Position numbers and translations under genes: made by a program. Below the pieces are notes generated by a model. That model did no database searches. It had not been told where the DNA came from and was given only the letters and a program-made list of their open reading frames with translations. Shown piece by piece: positions 44,972-53,419 of a stretch of 64,000 bases of DNA. This DNA comes from a virus. The number at the start of each line of letters is the position of its first letter. The stretch's first letter is position 1. Where the stretch lies: positions 1 through 64,000 of IMG/VR virus record IMGVR_UViG_3300042516_002489, one strand, 5' to 3'.

Positions 44972-45852
44972 AGTATTTAGTTACTGGTGGTGCTGGTTTT
45001 ATTGGATCTAACTTAGTTAATAAGTTAATTAATCTTGGCCATGATGTGATTTGTATTGATAATGAGTCTGCAGAATGTCATGATCAATTCTATTGGAATG
45101 ATCAAGCACAAAATTATAAGTATGATATTTGTGATTATGATCTAATTGCTCCACTCTTTAAGGATGTTGACTGCGTATTTCACGTCGCATCTGATGCAAG
45201 AATACAGCCAGCAATACTAAATCCTAAAAAATCTATTCATTCAAACGCAGTAGGGACAGCCAATGTTCTTGAACTTTGTAGGGTAAACAATATAGATAGG
45301 CTAATCTATTCTAGTACATCCTCTGCTTATGGCAAGAAGGCAATACTTCCAAACATAGAAACACAGCCATCTGACCCACTAACACCATACTCTGCTGCTA
45401 AAGTTTTTGGTGAAAACCTTGCAAAAGTTTATTATAACCTTTATGGTCTTAAAACTATATCGCTCAGATACTTTAATGTTTATGGAGATAGGCAGCCATT
45501 AAAAGGACAGTATGCTCCAGTAATAGGGCTATTCTTAAAACAATATCATGAGTCAAAACCACTAACAGTAGTTGGAGATGGATCTCAACGCAGAGACTTT
45601 ACACACATATCTGATGTGGTAGAAGCAAATATACTTGCATCTGAAGTTAAAGATGGATTTGGAGAGGTATACAATATTGGGTATGGAAGTAACTATTCTA
45701 TACTTGATATTGCTAATATGATTTCAAATGATATCAAGTTTATACCGTCAAGAGTTGGAGAGGTTCAAGAAACTCTTGCGTCTAACTCTAAGTTTAAAGA
45801 TTTAACTGGATGGATACCAAAGGTATCACTAATAGAATGGTTGCAAAAATGA
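44968..45852 (+). CDS. NAD-dependent sugar epimerase/dehydratase
   Basis: 294 residues from GTG 44968 (GTGA overlap). Rossmann motif YLVTGGAGFIGSNLVNKLI, active-site Ser (YSSTSSAYGKK) and YxxxK (PYSAAKVFGENLAKVYY), then SLRYFNVYGDRQPLKGQYAP. Typical of short-chain UDP-glucose 4-epimerase or dTDP-glucose-type enzymes that make sugar donors. It is slightly short at the C-terminus compared with GalE. It would feed the neighbouring glycosyltransferases. Confidence 0.88.
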   Translation: MKYLVTGGAGFIGSNLVNKLINLGHDVICIDNESAECHDQFYWNDQAQNYKYDICDYDLIAPLFKDVDCVFHVASDARIQPAILNPKKSIHSNAVGTANVLELCRVNNIDRLIYSSTSSAYGKKAILPNIETQPSDPLTPYSAAKVFGENLAKVYYNLYGLKTISLRYFNVYGDRQPLKGQYAPVIGLFLKQYHESKPLTVVGDGSQRRDFTHISDVVEANILASEVKDGFGEVYNIGYGSNYSILDIANMISNDIKFIPSRVGEVQETLASNSKFKDLTGWIPKVSLIEWLQK

Positions 45853-46562
45853 CAGAAATGGTTAAAGCAGTTTTAAACGGAGAGTTTGAAATGATCTTAC
45901 CTAAGCATCGTGCAGATAGACCAGACTGGTATCAACCGCATGGGTGGGAAAAACCAAGACTAAAACATATGTCTGAGAACATTAGTGCTGGAGATATTGT
46001 TTATTATGTTGGTGCAGAAGAAGGAGAGTTTCCAGCATTATGTCAAATGTGGGGAGCAGAAGTAGTTTTATTTGAGCCAAACCCTAAAGTTTGGTCTCAC
46101 TTTCCTGCAACATGGACTGCAAATAATTTAGAAATTCCTATGGTATGTATTCCTGGATTTGCATCTGACAAGATAAATAAACTTTCTAGAATATATTATA
46201 ACGAATGGCCACCAGAGGTTAATGATGTAATTGAAGCAGCACATGGATTTAAAGAACTATATCTTGAAGGAGATACATATGGTCAAATTACAATAGATTC
46301 TTGTGTATATGATCATGGTATTAAACCACCTACCGCTATTTCATTGGACGTAGAGGGTAGTGAATGGAGGGTGCTAGGAGGTGCAGAGAAGGTGCTTAGA
46401 GAGTACAAACCAAAGATTTGGCTATCTGGACACCCTGAGTTTATGTTGCAGCAGTGGGATGAATCTTTATATAATCTTAGACAATGGATCAAGGGATTAG
46501 GATATACTGAAATAATTTTAGACTATCAGCATGAGGTGCATCTTTATTATGAATCATGCTAA
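45849..46562 (+). CDS. FkbM-type methyltransferase
   Basis: 237 residues from ATG 45849 (ATGA overlap). SAM-fold motifs IVYYVGAEEGEFPALCQMWG and VVLFEPNPKVW, then ITIDSCVYDHGIKPPTAISL and DVEGSEWRVLGGAEKVL. This is the FkbM layout of O-methyltransferases that act on sugars. It likely methylates a glycan built by the operon. Confidence 0.82.
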   Translation: MTEMVKAVLNGEFEMILPKHRADRPDWYQPHGWEKPRLKHMSENISAGDIVYYVGAEEGEFPALCQMWGAEVVLFEPNPKVWSHFPATWTANNLEIPMVCIPGFASDKINKLSRIYYNEWPPEVNDVIEAAHGFKELYLEGDTYGQITIDSCVYDHGIKPPTAISLDVEGSEWRVLGGAEKVLREYKPKIWLSGHPEFMLQQWDESLYNLRQWIKGLGYTEIILDYQHEVHLYYESC

Positions 46563-47097
46563 AACTTTTTGGGATAACGCTGCTAAAGATCCAGATGTAA
46601 GGTATAAGTATATTGCAGATGAGTGGGCAACTACGGAAACATTTTTGGATCTTATAAAAAATAATAATCACGAATGGAATGGTGTTTTAGAAATTGGTTG
46701 CGGAATAGGCAGACTGCTAGTTCCTTTTGCGGATATGCACAAAGAGTGTAACTTTTATGGGATAGACATATCTGATGAAATGATAAACCTTGCACCTAAA
46801 AGAGATAATATAAAGTATCAAGAACTTGCAGATAACCTTGATTTTGTATATTCAATGTTAGTCTTTCAGCATATTGAACATCAAGAAAAGATTAACTACA
46901 CAAAACTTGCTTATGAAAAATTAAAAGTTGATGGTATTTTATTCTTTCAGTTTGTTGTTGGGGAAGAGAACTCTCCATACTCCTATCAAACATCAAGGTT
47001 TGAAATTGAAAAAATGCTGAGTAGTGCAGGATTTAAAAACTTAATATTTACAAATCATATGCATCCTGAATGGATGTTTGTTAGGGCTACAAAATGA
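46549..47097 (+). CDS. Class I SAM-dependent methyltransferase
   Basis: 182 residues from ATG 46549, overlapping the previous gene by 14 nt. Motif I GVLEIGCGIGRLLVPFA, then FYGIDISDEMINLAPK and FVYSMLVFQHIEHQEKINY. Ubiquinone/menaquinone-type small methyltransferase fold. Substrate unknown, probably a glycan or small molecule of this operon. Confidence 0.85.
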   Translation: MNHAKTFWDNAAKDPDVRYKYIADEWATTETFLDLIKNNNHEWNGVLEIGCGIGRLLVPFADMHKECNFYGIDISDEMINLAPKRDNIKYQELADNLDFVYSMLVFQHIEHQEKINYTKLAYEKLKVDGILFFQFVVGEENSPYSYQTSRFEIEKMLSSAGFKNLIFTNHMHPEWMFVRATK

Positions 47098-47942
47098 CTA
47101 ATGCATATATATATTCTATTGATCCACTTGATGCTGCAGATGGCAAGTGGGATTATGGACTACTTAAAGAAACATTTGAAAGAAATAATGTTGATCAGGT
47201 AGTTGTAAAAGAAATACCAAAAGCAGATCGTGGGTTTGTTGTTATTCCTGGACATGGAAATGCTGGTAAAGAAAAAGAAATATCAAACCAATTAAAAAAC
47301 CTTGATAGAGTTGTCTTGTTTATAACTGGTGATGAAAGCGCTCAATTTAATGTAGATAAAATTAGTCATCCTAATATTTCTATTTGGGTTCAATACCCAC
47401 ATCAAAAACATGAAAAATATAATAAATTTTTTATTGGTCCACCTCAGCATTTAAAGTCTAACCTACCTGATTATCCTGTTAAAGAATATGACATTTATTT
47501 TGGTGGACAAATAACCCATCAGCGTAGACAACAGTTAGCAGAGGTTATGCCAGACCTTCCCAATGCCCTCTATAAGCCTACAAAGGGCTTTGCACAGGGA
47601 GAACAGCCTAAAGAGTACTACCGCACCCTATCAAAGGCTAGAGTTGTTCCAGCCCCCGCTGGTGCCCAAGTTATAGACACCTTTAGATTCTTTGAGGCCA
47701 TTGAAATGCTGGCTTTACCTGTTGGTGATCTTATTGATTCTAAAGGTGAAATGATTGATTATTTTAACTATGTTTACCCTGCGGGAGTGCCAATTGAAAA
47801 GATTGATGACTGGAATAAACTAAAAGAAATCCTTCCTAATCTTATTAGTAACTATCCAAACAATATGCACCAAGTGGTATGCTGGTGGATTAAATATAAA
47901 AGAGATTTTTCTATTAAAGTTATGAGGGATCTATATGAATAA
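47094..47942 (+). CDS. Exostosin/GT47-like glycosyltransferase candidate
   Basis: 282 residues; ATGA overlap. DIYFGGQITHQRRQQLAEVM and a C-terminal donor-site-like STRUCTURE with RVVPAPAGAQVIDTFRFFEA, IEMLALPVG, resembling exostosin-like transferases. The N-terminal half has FVVIPGHGNAGKEKEISNQ. Assigned by pattern and operon context. Confidence 0.68.
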   Translation: MTNAYIYSIDPLDAADGKWDYGLLKETFERNNVDQVVVKEIPKADRGFVVIPGHGNAGKEKEISNQLKNLDRVVLFITGDESAQFNVDKISHPNISIWVQYPHQKHEKYNKFFIGPPQHLKSNLPDYPVKEYDIYFGGQITHQRRQQLAEVMPDLPNALYKPTKGFAQGEQPKEYYRTLSKARVVPAPAGAQVIDTFRFFEAIEMLALPVGDLIDSKGEMIDYFNYVYPAGVPIEKIDDWNKLKEILPNLISNYPNNMHQVVCWWIKYKRDFSIKVMRDLYE

Positions 47943-48666
47943 AAATGATGTAACGATTATTATTGCTACCTCTGTATTGCCAAGCCACCCAGATACAAGA
48001 ATAATTGATGAAACAATTTCTGCAATTAGGGTTCACTTTCCTAACAATGAGATTATACTGCAAATTGATGGCTTGCGTGAAGAACGTTTGTCTCGTAAAG
48101 CAGATTATGATGAATACAAAAATAGAATTTTATGGAAGTGTTTGCATGAATGGAAAAATGTTTTACCAATAATTTTTGATGAACACAGTCACCAAACAAC
48201 AATGATGAAGGAAACAATTGATATCATTAATACTTCTGCAATGCTTTATGTTGAAGGAGATGCGCCACTTACCCCAGACTATGAGATTGATTGGCAAAAA
48301 TGTTTAGATATGATTGAATATGAAAAGGCTAATACAATTAGATTTCACTTTGAATCATCTATTCCTTTTGAACACAATCATTTGATGTTGGGCATTGAAG
48401 ATGGTTTTATGAAAACAATTCAGTGGAGCCAGCGCCCACATATAAGTGCAGTAAAGTATTATCGTGATATTGTTTTACCTTTTTCTGATGAAAAAACTTT
48501 TATTGAAGATAGGTTTCATGGCAAGGTTCAAGATGATGGGTGGGATACTCACAAGCTTTGGATATATCATCCAGAAGGCAACATAAAACGCTCTTATCAT
48601 TTAGATGGCCGTGAAGGTACACAAAAATTTACAGTAGACGATGATGCCTGGGGATATAAAGAGTGA
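47935..48666 (+). CDS. GT-A-like glycosyltransferase candidate
   Basis: 243 residues. N-terminal DVTIIIATSVLPSHPDTRII and ETISAIRVHFPNNEIILQID resemble the GT-A nucleotide-sugar start; SAMLYVEGDAPLTPDYEIDW looks like the acidic metal site region. C-terminal YHLDGREGTQKFTV. Overlaps the previous gene by 8 nt. Confidence 0.65.
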   Translation: MNKNDVTIIIATSVLPSHPDTRIIDETISAIRVHFPNNEIILQIDGLREERLSRKADYDEYKNRILWKCLHEWKNVLPIIFDEHSHQTTMMKETIDIINTSAMLYVEGDAPLTPDYEIDWQKCLDMIEYEKANTIRFHFESSIPFEHNHLMLGIEDGFMKTIQWSQRPHISAVKYYRDIVLPFSDEKTFIEDRFHGKVQDDGWDTHKLWIYHPEGNIKRSYHLDGREGTQKFTVDDDAWGYKE

Positions 48667-49694
48667 CATTTGGAATAATTGCAAGATGTGATAATAGTGG
48701 ATTGGGAAATCAGACAAGGGATCTGGTTAAAATGCTAAATCCAGACAGGATTCTTTTAATTAACTCTGCAAAATTTAATAATAATAAACAATATCCTGAG
48801 TGGTATGATGGCTATAACGTAATCATGACAGATGGTTTTCCAACTAAGCAAGAGGTTGCTAGGTTTATGGATGGACTAAATTCTGTACTTACATGCGAAA
48901 CCTTTTACCATCCACACTTTATTCACCTTTCACAAAGACGTAATGTTAAAACATTAATGCAATATAACTATGAGTTTCTTGATCATTTAAATAAACCAGA
49001 TATGCCTTTACCAAGCTATATGATTGCCCCTAGTTATTGGAAAATAGATGAGGTTGTTAGTAAGTTTGGCAATGATACTGTCGTTATTCATCTACCGCCA
49101 CCTACTGACTCATCTGAGTTTGCTTCTGCAAGAAATAATAATCTTGGGAAAGATCATAAAAGAATTCTTCATATTGGTGGTAAGGCAGCTTCCCAGGATA
49201 GGAATGGTACTCAAACTGTTATTGATATGCTTGAGCATTCAACAGCTGACTATGAGTTGGTCATTAGAAGTCAGACGGAACTTAAAGTTAATTGCAAAGA
49301 TCCTAGACTTACTATTGATATAAGTAATATTGACCATAGATCATCAATGTATGAAGGATTTGATGCCATGGTTCTTCCAAGAAGATATGCTGGTCTGTGC
49401 TTGCCAATGAATGAAGCACTCATGAGTGGGCTGCCAGTCTTTATGACTGATATATCACCAAACAATGAAATTCTTCCAAACGATTGGCTAATTCCTTCAA
49501 GAAAAATAAACACACTTATGACAAGAGTTAAATTAGATGTATATGAGGCTGATCCCAAAGAGCTTGCTAAAAGAATTGATAACTATGTTAACAGTGATAA
49601 AAAAGCAGAAAAAGAAAAAGCTGCAACTATTGGGTTTGAAAACTTTGATCCATCTATTCTAAAGAATCAATACCTTCAGATTCTGGAAGGATAA
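48663..49694 (+). CDS. Glycosyltransferase family 4-like
   Basis: 343 residues from GTG 48663 (GTGA overlap). FGIIARCDNSGLGNQTRDLV at the N-terminus, then KRILHIGGKAASQDRNGTQT and DAMVLPRRYAGLCLPMNEAL, MSGLPVFMTDISPNNEIL: the GT-B donor site with the conserved Glu. Last gene of the operon; its end overlaps the convergent glycosyltransferase by 41 nt. Confidence 0.83.
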   Translation: MTFGIIARCDNSGLGNQTRDLVKMLNPDRILLINSAKFNNNKQYPEWYDGYNVIMTDGFPTKQEVARFMDGLNSVLTCETFYHPHFIHLSQRRNVKTLMQYNYEFLDHLNKPDMPLPSYMIAPSYWKIDEVVSKFGNDTVVIHLPPPTDSSEFASARNNNLGKDHKRILHIGGKAASQDRNGTQTVIDMLEHSTADYELVIRSQTELKVNCKDPRLTIDISNIDHRSSMYEGFDAMVLPRRYAGLCLPMNEALMSGLPVFMTDISPNNEILPNDWLIPSRKINTLMTRVKLDVYEADPKELAKRIDNYVNSDKKAEKEKAATIGFENFDPSILKNQYLQILEG

Positions 49695-50340
49695 ACTCTT
49701 CTGAGAATCTTTGTTTCAAATCTCCAAGAGTCATAAACGTTGCTTTTCTATCTTTTATGAATTCAATATTTGTTCTAAGTTCTTTAATCTTATAGTCTGT
49801 AAACTTTAATATATAATAAGATAACCATAGATCATCAATGATCCAATATTCTTCGGGACAATCAAAAAAGTCTTCATTTAAGAATAGCTTAGATTCACAG
49901 ATAAGACCACCTGTGCCAGCATAATTGCCTAACTCATTACCAACAATTTTAATCTTTCTTTTGTATCTTGAATTAATCTTGTGTGCCCAAAAAGATTTTA
50001 TACAATCTCTTTCATATTGTCTATGACATTCTTGTATAAACGTATTTGGAATTATTTCATCGTCATCAATAAATATTATTTTTTCATATCCTTCTTCAGC
50101 AAGGTCTCTTGCCAACAGAAATCTAGCAAATTGTTTAAAATCATTTGCGTAGTTATGAACAGAGATATTTAAAGTCCCTTTATATTTATCTAAATATTGT
50201 AAAAGTTTTTCGTTTCTATTAGAATTGTCAACAATATAAAAATCAAAGTCTTTATCTGTTTGATTATTTAAGCAGTGCAAAGTAACTTTAAGGTTTTCAA
50301 ACCTAATATAAGTACACATTATTAGCGCTGTATTTGACAT
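49654..50340 (-). CDS. Glycosyltransferase family 2-like
   Basis: 228 residues from ATG 50340; GGA upstream. NTALIMCTYIRFENLKVTLH, FDFYIVDNSNRNEKLLQY, EKIIFIDDDEIIPNTFIQEC (DDD metal motif) and YAGTGGLICESKLF, WIIDDLWLSYYIL. Typical GT2 inverting transferase. It is convergent with the plus-strand glycan operon and likely serves the same glycan. Confidence 0.85.
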   Translation of the reverse strand: MSNTALIMCTYIRFENLKVTLHCLNNQTDKDFDFYIVDNSNRNEKLLQYLDKYKGTLNISVHNYANDFKQFARFLLARDLAEEGYEKIIFIDDDEIIPNTFIQECHRQYERDCIKSFWAHKINSRYKRKIKIVGNELGNYAGTGGLICESKLFLNEDFFDCPEEYWIIDDLWLSYYILKFTDYKIKELRTNIEFIKDRKATFMTLGDLKQRFSEEFILPESEGIDSLE

Positions 50341-50360
50341 GTTAATCCATAATAGCATAA

Positions 50361-50387
50361 AAGAAGACCAGCCTATTTCTAGGCTGG
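50361..50387 (-). terminator. Rho-independent terminator
   Basis: 7-bp stem CCAGCCT/AGGCTGG, loop ATTTCT, followed on the minus strand by TCTTCTTTTA. It ends the leftward unit that contains the holin-like gene, before the GT2 gene. Confidence 0.75.
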
Positions 50388-50401
50388 CCTCCATAATATA
50401 A

Positions 50402-50674
50402 CTACTTTGCAGCAGCCTTTTTAGCAGCAGCCTTCTTCTTTACAGGTGCCTTAGCAGACTTTAGAGCCTTCTCTACTTCCTTAGCATCTGGCAATACGCC
50501 AAAAGCCTTGTCGTTAGGGTTTATTGCTCTGATTGCTACTGGTGCGATAGCAGCAACAAGTGCTGTCCATAGATCCTTTGGATCTGTTACGCCAGCCATG
50601 TATAGGGCAAGACCTGATGCAAGTACTGAGCGACCATATGATGCTAGTAGTGCCTTTAGTTGTTCTGTATTCAT
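50402..50674 (-). CDS. Putative holin
   Basis: 90 residues, AGGAGG upstream. Two hydrophobic segments (SVLASGLALYMAGVT; LWTALVAAIAPVAIRAI), a conserved-looking NPNDKAFG loop and a Lys/Ala-rich tail (PVKKKAAAKKAAAK). The pattern is like small actinophage proteins annotated as holins. It would release endolysin at the end of infection. Not adjacent to the endolysin (58.3 kb), so the call rests on topology. Confidence 0.65.
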   Translation of the reverse strand: MNTEQLKALLASYGRSVLASGLALYMAGVTDPKDLWTALVAAIAPVAIRAINPNDKAFGVLPDAKEVEKALKSAKAPVKKKAAAKKAAAK

Positions 50675-50684
50675 TTTATTCCTC

Positions 50685-50843
50685 CTAGGATATAACTCGT
50701 GTTAGTAATGTAAAGCCAATCCATAGACCAATAATTCCTGCGACTCCCGCAAAAACTGGTGGTGCTGGTACTGGCAATTTGAATGCTGCGAACACGACAC
50801 CGCATCCAAAACCTGTTAGTGTTGATAGAATAATATCTTTCAT
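50685..50843 (-). CDS. XapX-domain membrane protein
   Basis: 52 residues with two membrane spans. Sequence FGCGVVFAAFKLPVPAPPVF, then AGVAGIIGLWIGFTLL: the FxxxKLPxPAPPxFAGVxGIxG pattern of XapX (DUF1427) proteins. Function of the family is unknown. Its TAG overlaps the ribosome site of the holin-like gene, so the two are coupled. It was missed in another frame by a longer shadow. Confidence 0.75.
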   Translation of the reverse strand: MKDIILSTLTGFGCGVVFAAFKLPVPAPPVFAGVAGIIGLWIGFTLLTRVIS

Positions 50844-51718
50844 TGTTTCTCCTCAATAGATAATAGTTGTTTTAATTTTTTTTGTTTTGTATATTCTTTT
50901 ATAGCTTCTATAACCACATCTCTTTCTTCAGGTGGCCAAGCATTCATTAATATTTGTTTTATTCCATCTTTTTCAAGCTTATCTACAAAATTATCAAATT
51001 GCTCATAGGTAAAATATTCAACATCAGTTACTGAATGCTCTAACTCTCCTTTACGCCATGCTGGTTTTATAACATATCCATCTAAAAGGCTTAGCTCTGC
51101 TTCTGTTTTTCTAAATACTGGGGTCATTGCTATCATAGCATCTGTATCTTTTAGATTTATTTTATTTGATAATAATTGATCAGGGTTATTATTGTCTACA
51201 GACCAGTGTTGATTTATATAGGATCTGTAAGGTAAAATTATTTTATTTTTATATATCTGTGCTGCTTCTAATACATACTGATTTGTTGTTGATACATAAA
51301 AATCTAATTTATTAATGTAATCCTGATTTCCTGGCATTGTATTTAAGGTGTTTACATAATCAACAAGATATTTTGATCTATCAACCTTGCTTGATAAGTC
51401 ATTAACATTTCCTAATATTCCACCAAAATCTATTTCATTTTCTTTTGGATATCCAGAAATTAAATTTATTTGTAGTCTTTGTTTCATTATTGAGTTAATA
51501 GATTTGTTAATTATACAAAGGTATTGTGGTGAAATTGTGTATGGCCTTATTGCAACCAAGTATTTAATTTTTTCTGTAGATTTTATATCCCTTGCAACTT
51601 TTGTAAACATATCACCTTGTGATAAGTCATGTGTAAACATTACACCACTAAATCCACTATCTTCTAGTCTAGATATAAACCCTTCCTCAAAATAGCCACC
51701 AAAATAATAAAATTCCAT
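50840..51718 (-). CDS. Luciferase-like monooxygenase homologue 1
   Basis: 292 residues. Pattern of bacterial luciferase/SsuD TIM barrels: a central IKYLVAIRPYTISPQYLCII, then SIMKQRLQINLISGYPKENE, FDFG-like region, VDRSKYLVDYVNTL and DFYVSTTNQYVLEAAQIYKN. In SsuD the corresponding block is (V/L)xxRP...P...A......S.GR...N.V.G. The usual FMN-contacting residues are only partly recognisable. Starts with EFYYFGGYFEEGF. Overlaps XapX by 4 nt. Confidence 0.68.
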   Translation of the reverse strand: MEFYYFGGYFEEGFISRLEDSGFSGVMFTHDLSQGDMFTKVARDIKSTEKIKYLVAIRPYTISPQYLCIINKSINSIMKQRLQINLISGYPKENEIDFGGILGNVNDLSSKVDRSKYLVDYVNTLNTMPGNQDYINKLDFYVSTTNQYVLEAAQIYKNKIILPYRSYINQHWSVDNNNPDQLLSNKINLKDTDAMIAMTPVFRKTEAELSLLDGYVIKPAWRKGELEHSVTDVEYFTYEQFDNFVDKLEKDGIKQILMNAWPPEERDVVIEAIKEYTKQKKLKQLLSIEEKQ

Positions 51719-51724
51719 ATTAAA

Positions 51725-52483
51725 TTATCTCACACTTTCTTCTTTAATTTCTTCTATTACTTTTAATATAATGTCTGTTTCAAGGTCAGTAACATTATTT
51801 GATATTAAGATTCCATCAAAATTATCTTGCTTTAAAGATAAAACAAAATCTTTAAATTCATTTTCTGTGAAGAACTCTGTATCTTGCAAGAAATTAGCCC
51901 TATCTAAACTATCCAGTTCCTTTTTATTTTTTCTAATTGCTGCAAGAACATATACCATAGACTTTTGTGGCTGTAGATCAAGATTTTTTGTTTTATACCA
52001 TGAATAGGGTACTATAACCTTGTTGTCTTTGACTGCTTCAAATATAAACTTATTTGTGCAAGATACATAAAATTGAGGAAGAATGTCTTTTATTTCTTTT
52101 AATTTTATTAAGTATTGTTCCATATAGTTTAATCTTTCTATATTTGAAGATAAATCATTGATATCTCCCACAATCGTACTAATAGTTTTTTCTTCATCAG
52201 GTATCGCTCCTGTTACAAAATTAATAAGTATTCTATTTCTAGATATTTTATCCATTGATGCTTTTATTTTCACCAATTGCTGTGGAGTAATAGCATAAGG
52301 CCTTGCTGCAACCATGTACTTTATCTTTAATTTTGTGTCTATAGAATGAGCTATATCTATAAAATAGTCAGGACCACTTGAAGAATATGGGAAAAGAATT
52401 CCCGTAAAACCAGAAATCTCTAATCGCTCAGATAGCTCTTTAAAATTAAAGGTAGGTGTTCTTTGAAACCAATATATTTTCAT
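51725..52483 (-). CDS. Luciferase-like monooxygenase homologue 2
   Basis: 252 residues. Aligns along its length with the neighbour: IKYMVAARPYAITPQQLVKI, SRNRILINFVTGAIPDEEK, LNYMEQYLIKLKEI, QFYVSCTNKFIFEAVKD. About 40 residues shorter at the C-terminus. The tandem pair probably arose by duplication and could form a heterodimer, as luciferase LuxAB does. Substrate and flavin use unknown. Confidence 0.68.
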   Translation of the reverse strand: MKIYWFQRTPTFNFKELSERLEISGFTGILFPYSSSGPDYFIDIAHSIDTKLKIKYMVAARPYAITPQQLVKIKASMDKISRNRILINFVTGAIPDEEKTISTIVGDINDLSSNIERLNYMEQYLIKLKEIKDILPQFYVSCTNKFIFEAVKDNKVIVPYSWYKTKNLDLQPQKSMVYVLAAIRKNKKELDSLDRANFLQDTEFFTENEFKDFVLSLKQDNFDGILISNNVTDLETDIILKVIEEIKEESVR

Positions 52484-52485
52484 TT

Positions 52486-52878
52486 TTATTTTCCTGGTAA
52501 TAATTTTTTTAATTTTTTAAATTCAATAGATATTTTTTTCATGCCATCATAGTTAGGAATCATGCCCATTATGTCACCGTACTCATCAAAATAACTAATA
52601 AGTGGGTCAACTTCTAATACAAAATCACTTAGACCAGACTGAACTTCTTCAATATAATCAAATGCTGAGTCACGAGAATCAGAAAGAAACTTAATAAAAC
52701 TTTCTTGATGAGCATCATTGTCTAGTTTAGTTTGAGATGACATTAAATTTTCAATTTTTAAATATGCTACAGAAAGCTTTTTTACATTATTTTTTAATGC
52801 TCTGACCTTAACATATAATATTAGTAGGGCAGATAATGAAATAAAAAGCAAAGATCCAAGTATGATTATAATTTCCAT
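52486..52878 (-). CDS. Membrane-anchored coiled-coil protein
   Basis: 130 residues. N-terminal membrane span (IIIILGSLLFISLSALLILY), then a charged helical region (VRALKNNVKKLSVAYLKIEN, FIKFLSDSRDSAFDYIEEVQ). It looks like a small membrane-bound accessory protein. Start is 7 nt after TATAAT, predicting a leaderless mRNA. Confidence 0.7.
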   Translation of the reverse strand: MEIIIILGSLLFISLSALLILYVKVRALKNNVKKLSVAYLKIENLMSSQTKLDNDAHQESFIKFLSDSRDSAFDYIEEVQSGLSDFVLEVDPLISYFDEYGDIMGMIPNYDGMKKISIEFKKLKKLLPGK

Positions 52879-52885
52879 AATATAT

Positions 52886-52894
52886 ATTATACCA
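52886..52894 (-). promoter_or_regulatory. Extended -10 (TGGTATAAT), leaderless start at 52878
   Basis: The -10 ends 7 nt before the ATG. It would drive the membrane protein, the two monooxygenase homologues, XapX and the holin-like gene. Confidence 0.55.
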
Positions 52895-53117
52895 ATGCCT
52901 CTCTTGTTACTAGCACAATTGCGCCTTCCATCTCTAATCCATGTTTTAGCTGAACAACATACTGTAATGCTGCTATTTTTTCATCATGCGTTAAATGAAT
53001 AAATTGTTTTTCATCTAATTTTATAGTAAGAAAGTGCTCATTGTCAATAAGTTGAACAGAAAAACCTTTAGGTGCTTGTATAGCATGAAACGCTCTACGC
53101 ATTGAATCTGTATACAT
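52887..53117 (-). CDS. Hypothetical protein
   Basis: 76 residues. SMRRAFHAIQAPKGFSVQLI, FLTIKLD, FIHLTHDEKIAALQYVVQLK, AIVLVTREALV: an alpha/beta microdomain typical of small actinophage proteins. TAATG coupling upstream. Confidence 0.68.
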   Translation of the reverse strand: MYTDSMRRAFHAIQAPKGFSVQLIDNEHFLTIKLDEKQFIHLTHDEKIAALQYVVQLKHGLEMEGAIVLVTREALV

Positions 53118-53419
53118 TATCTGTTATCTTTCTTATCTACATAGTGAAATAAATCTTCTAAAGATTCCCAGCCAAGATCTTCTTTTATTTCTAATGCTGC
53201 AAGAAAAATATCCCATGTTTCATAAACATACTGCTTTGCTAGGACTGTTGGTTCAACTAATTCGTTATCAACTAAAAATGCAATTGGCAAACCAATATCA
53301 TTGTACTCAATAAAATCTTTAAAATATTTATCAGACTTATAGTCCATCCAAAGTTCACCAAGGATGGCACACATTGATTCAAAGCTAGTTACATCTTCTC
53401 CATTGTTAGAGATTTCCAC
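53117..53419 (-). CDS. Conserved protein, paralogue of 36339-36605
   Basis: 100 residues from GTG 53419 (GGGGTGAG upstream). The core MCAILGELWMDYKSD, FIEYNDIGLPIAFLVDN and YVYETWDIFLAALEIKE aligns with the 36-kb copy. Overlaps the WhiB-like gene by 31 nt. Function unknown. Confidence 0.72.
   Translation of the reverse strand: MEISNNGEDVTSFESMCAILGELWMDYKSDKYFKDFIEYNDIGLPIAFLVDNELVEPTVLAKQYVYETWDIFLAALEIKEDLGWESLEDLFHYVDKKDNR

Noticed and set aside
50671-50856. A 61-codon frame on the minus strand
   Set aside because: Another frame at the same place encodes a clear XapX protein; this one is Arg/Ser/Tyr-rich noise.
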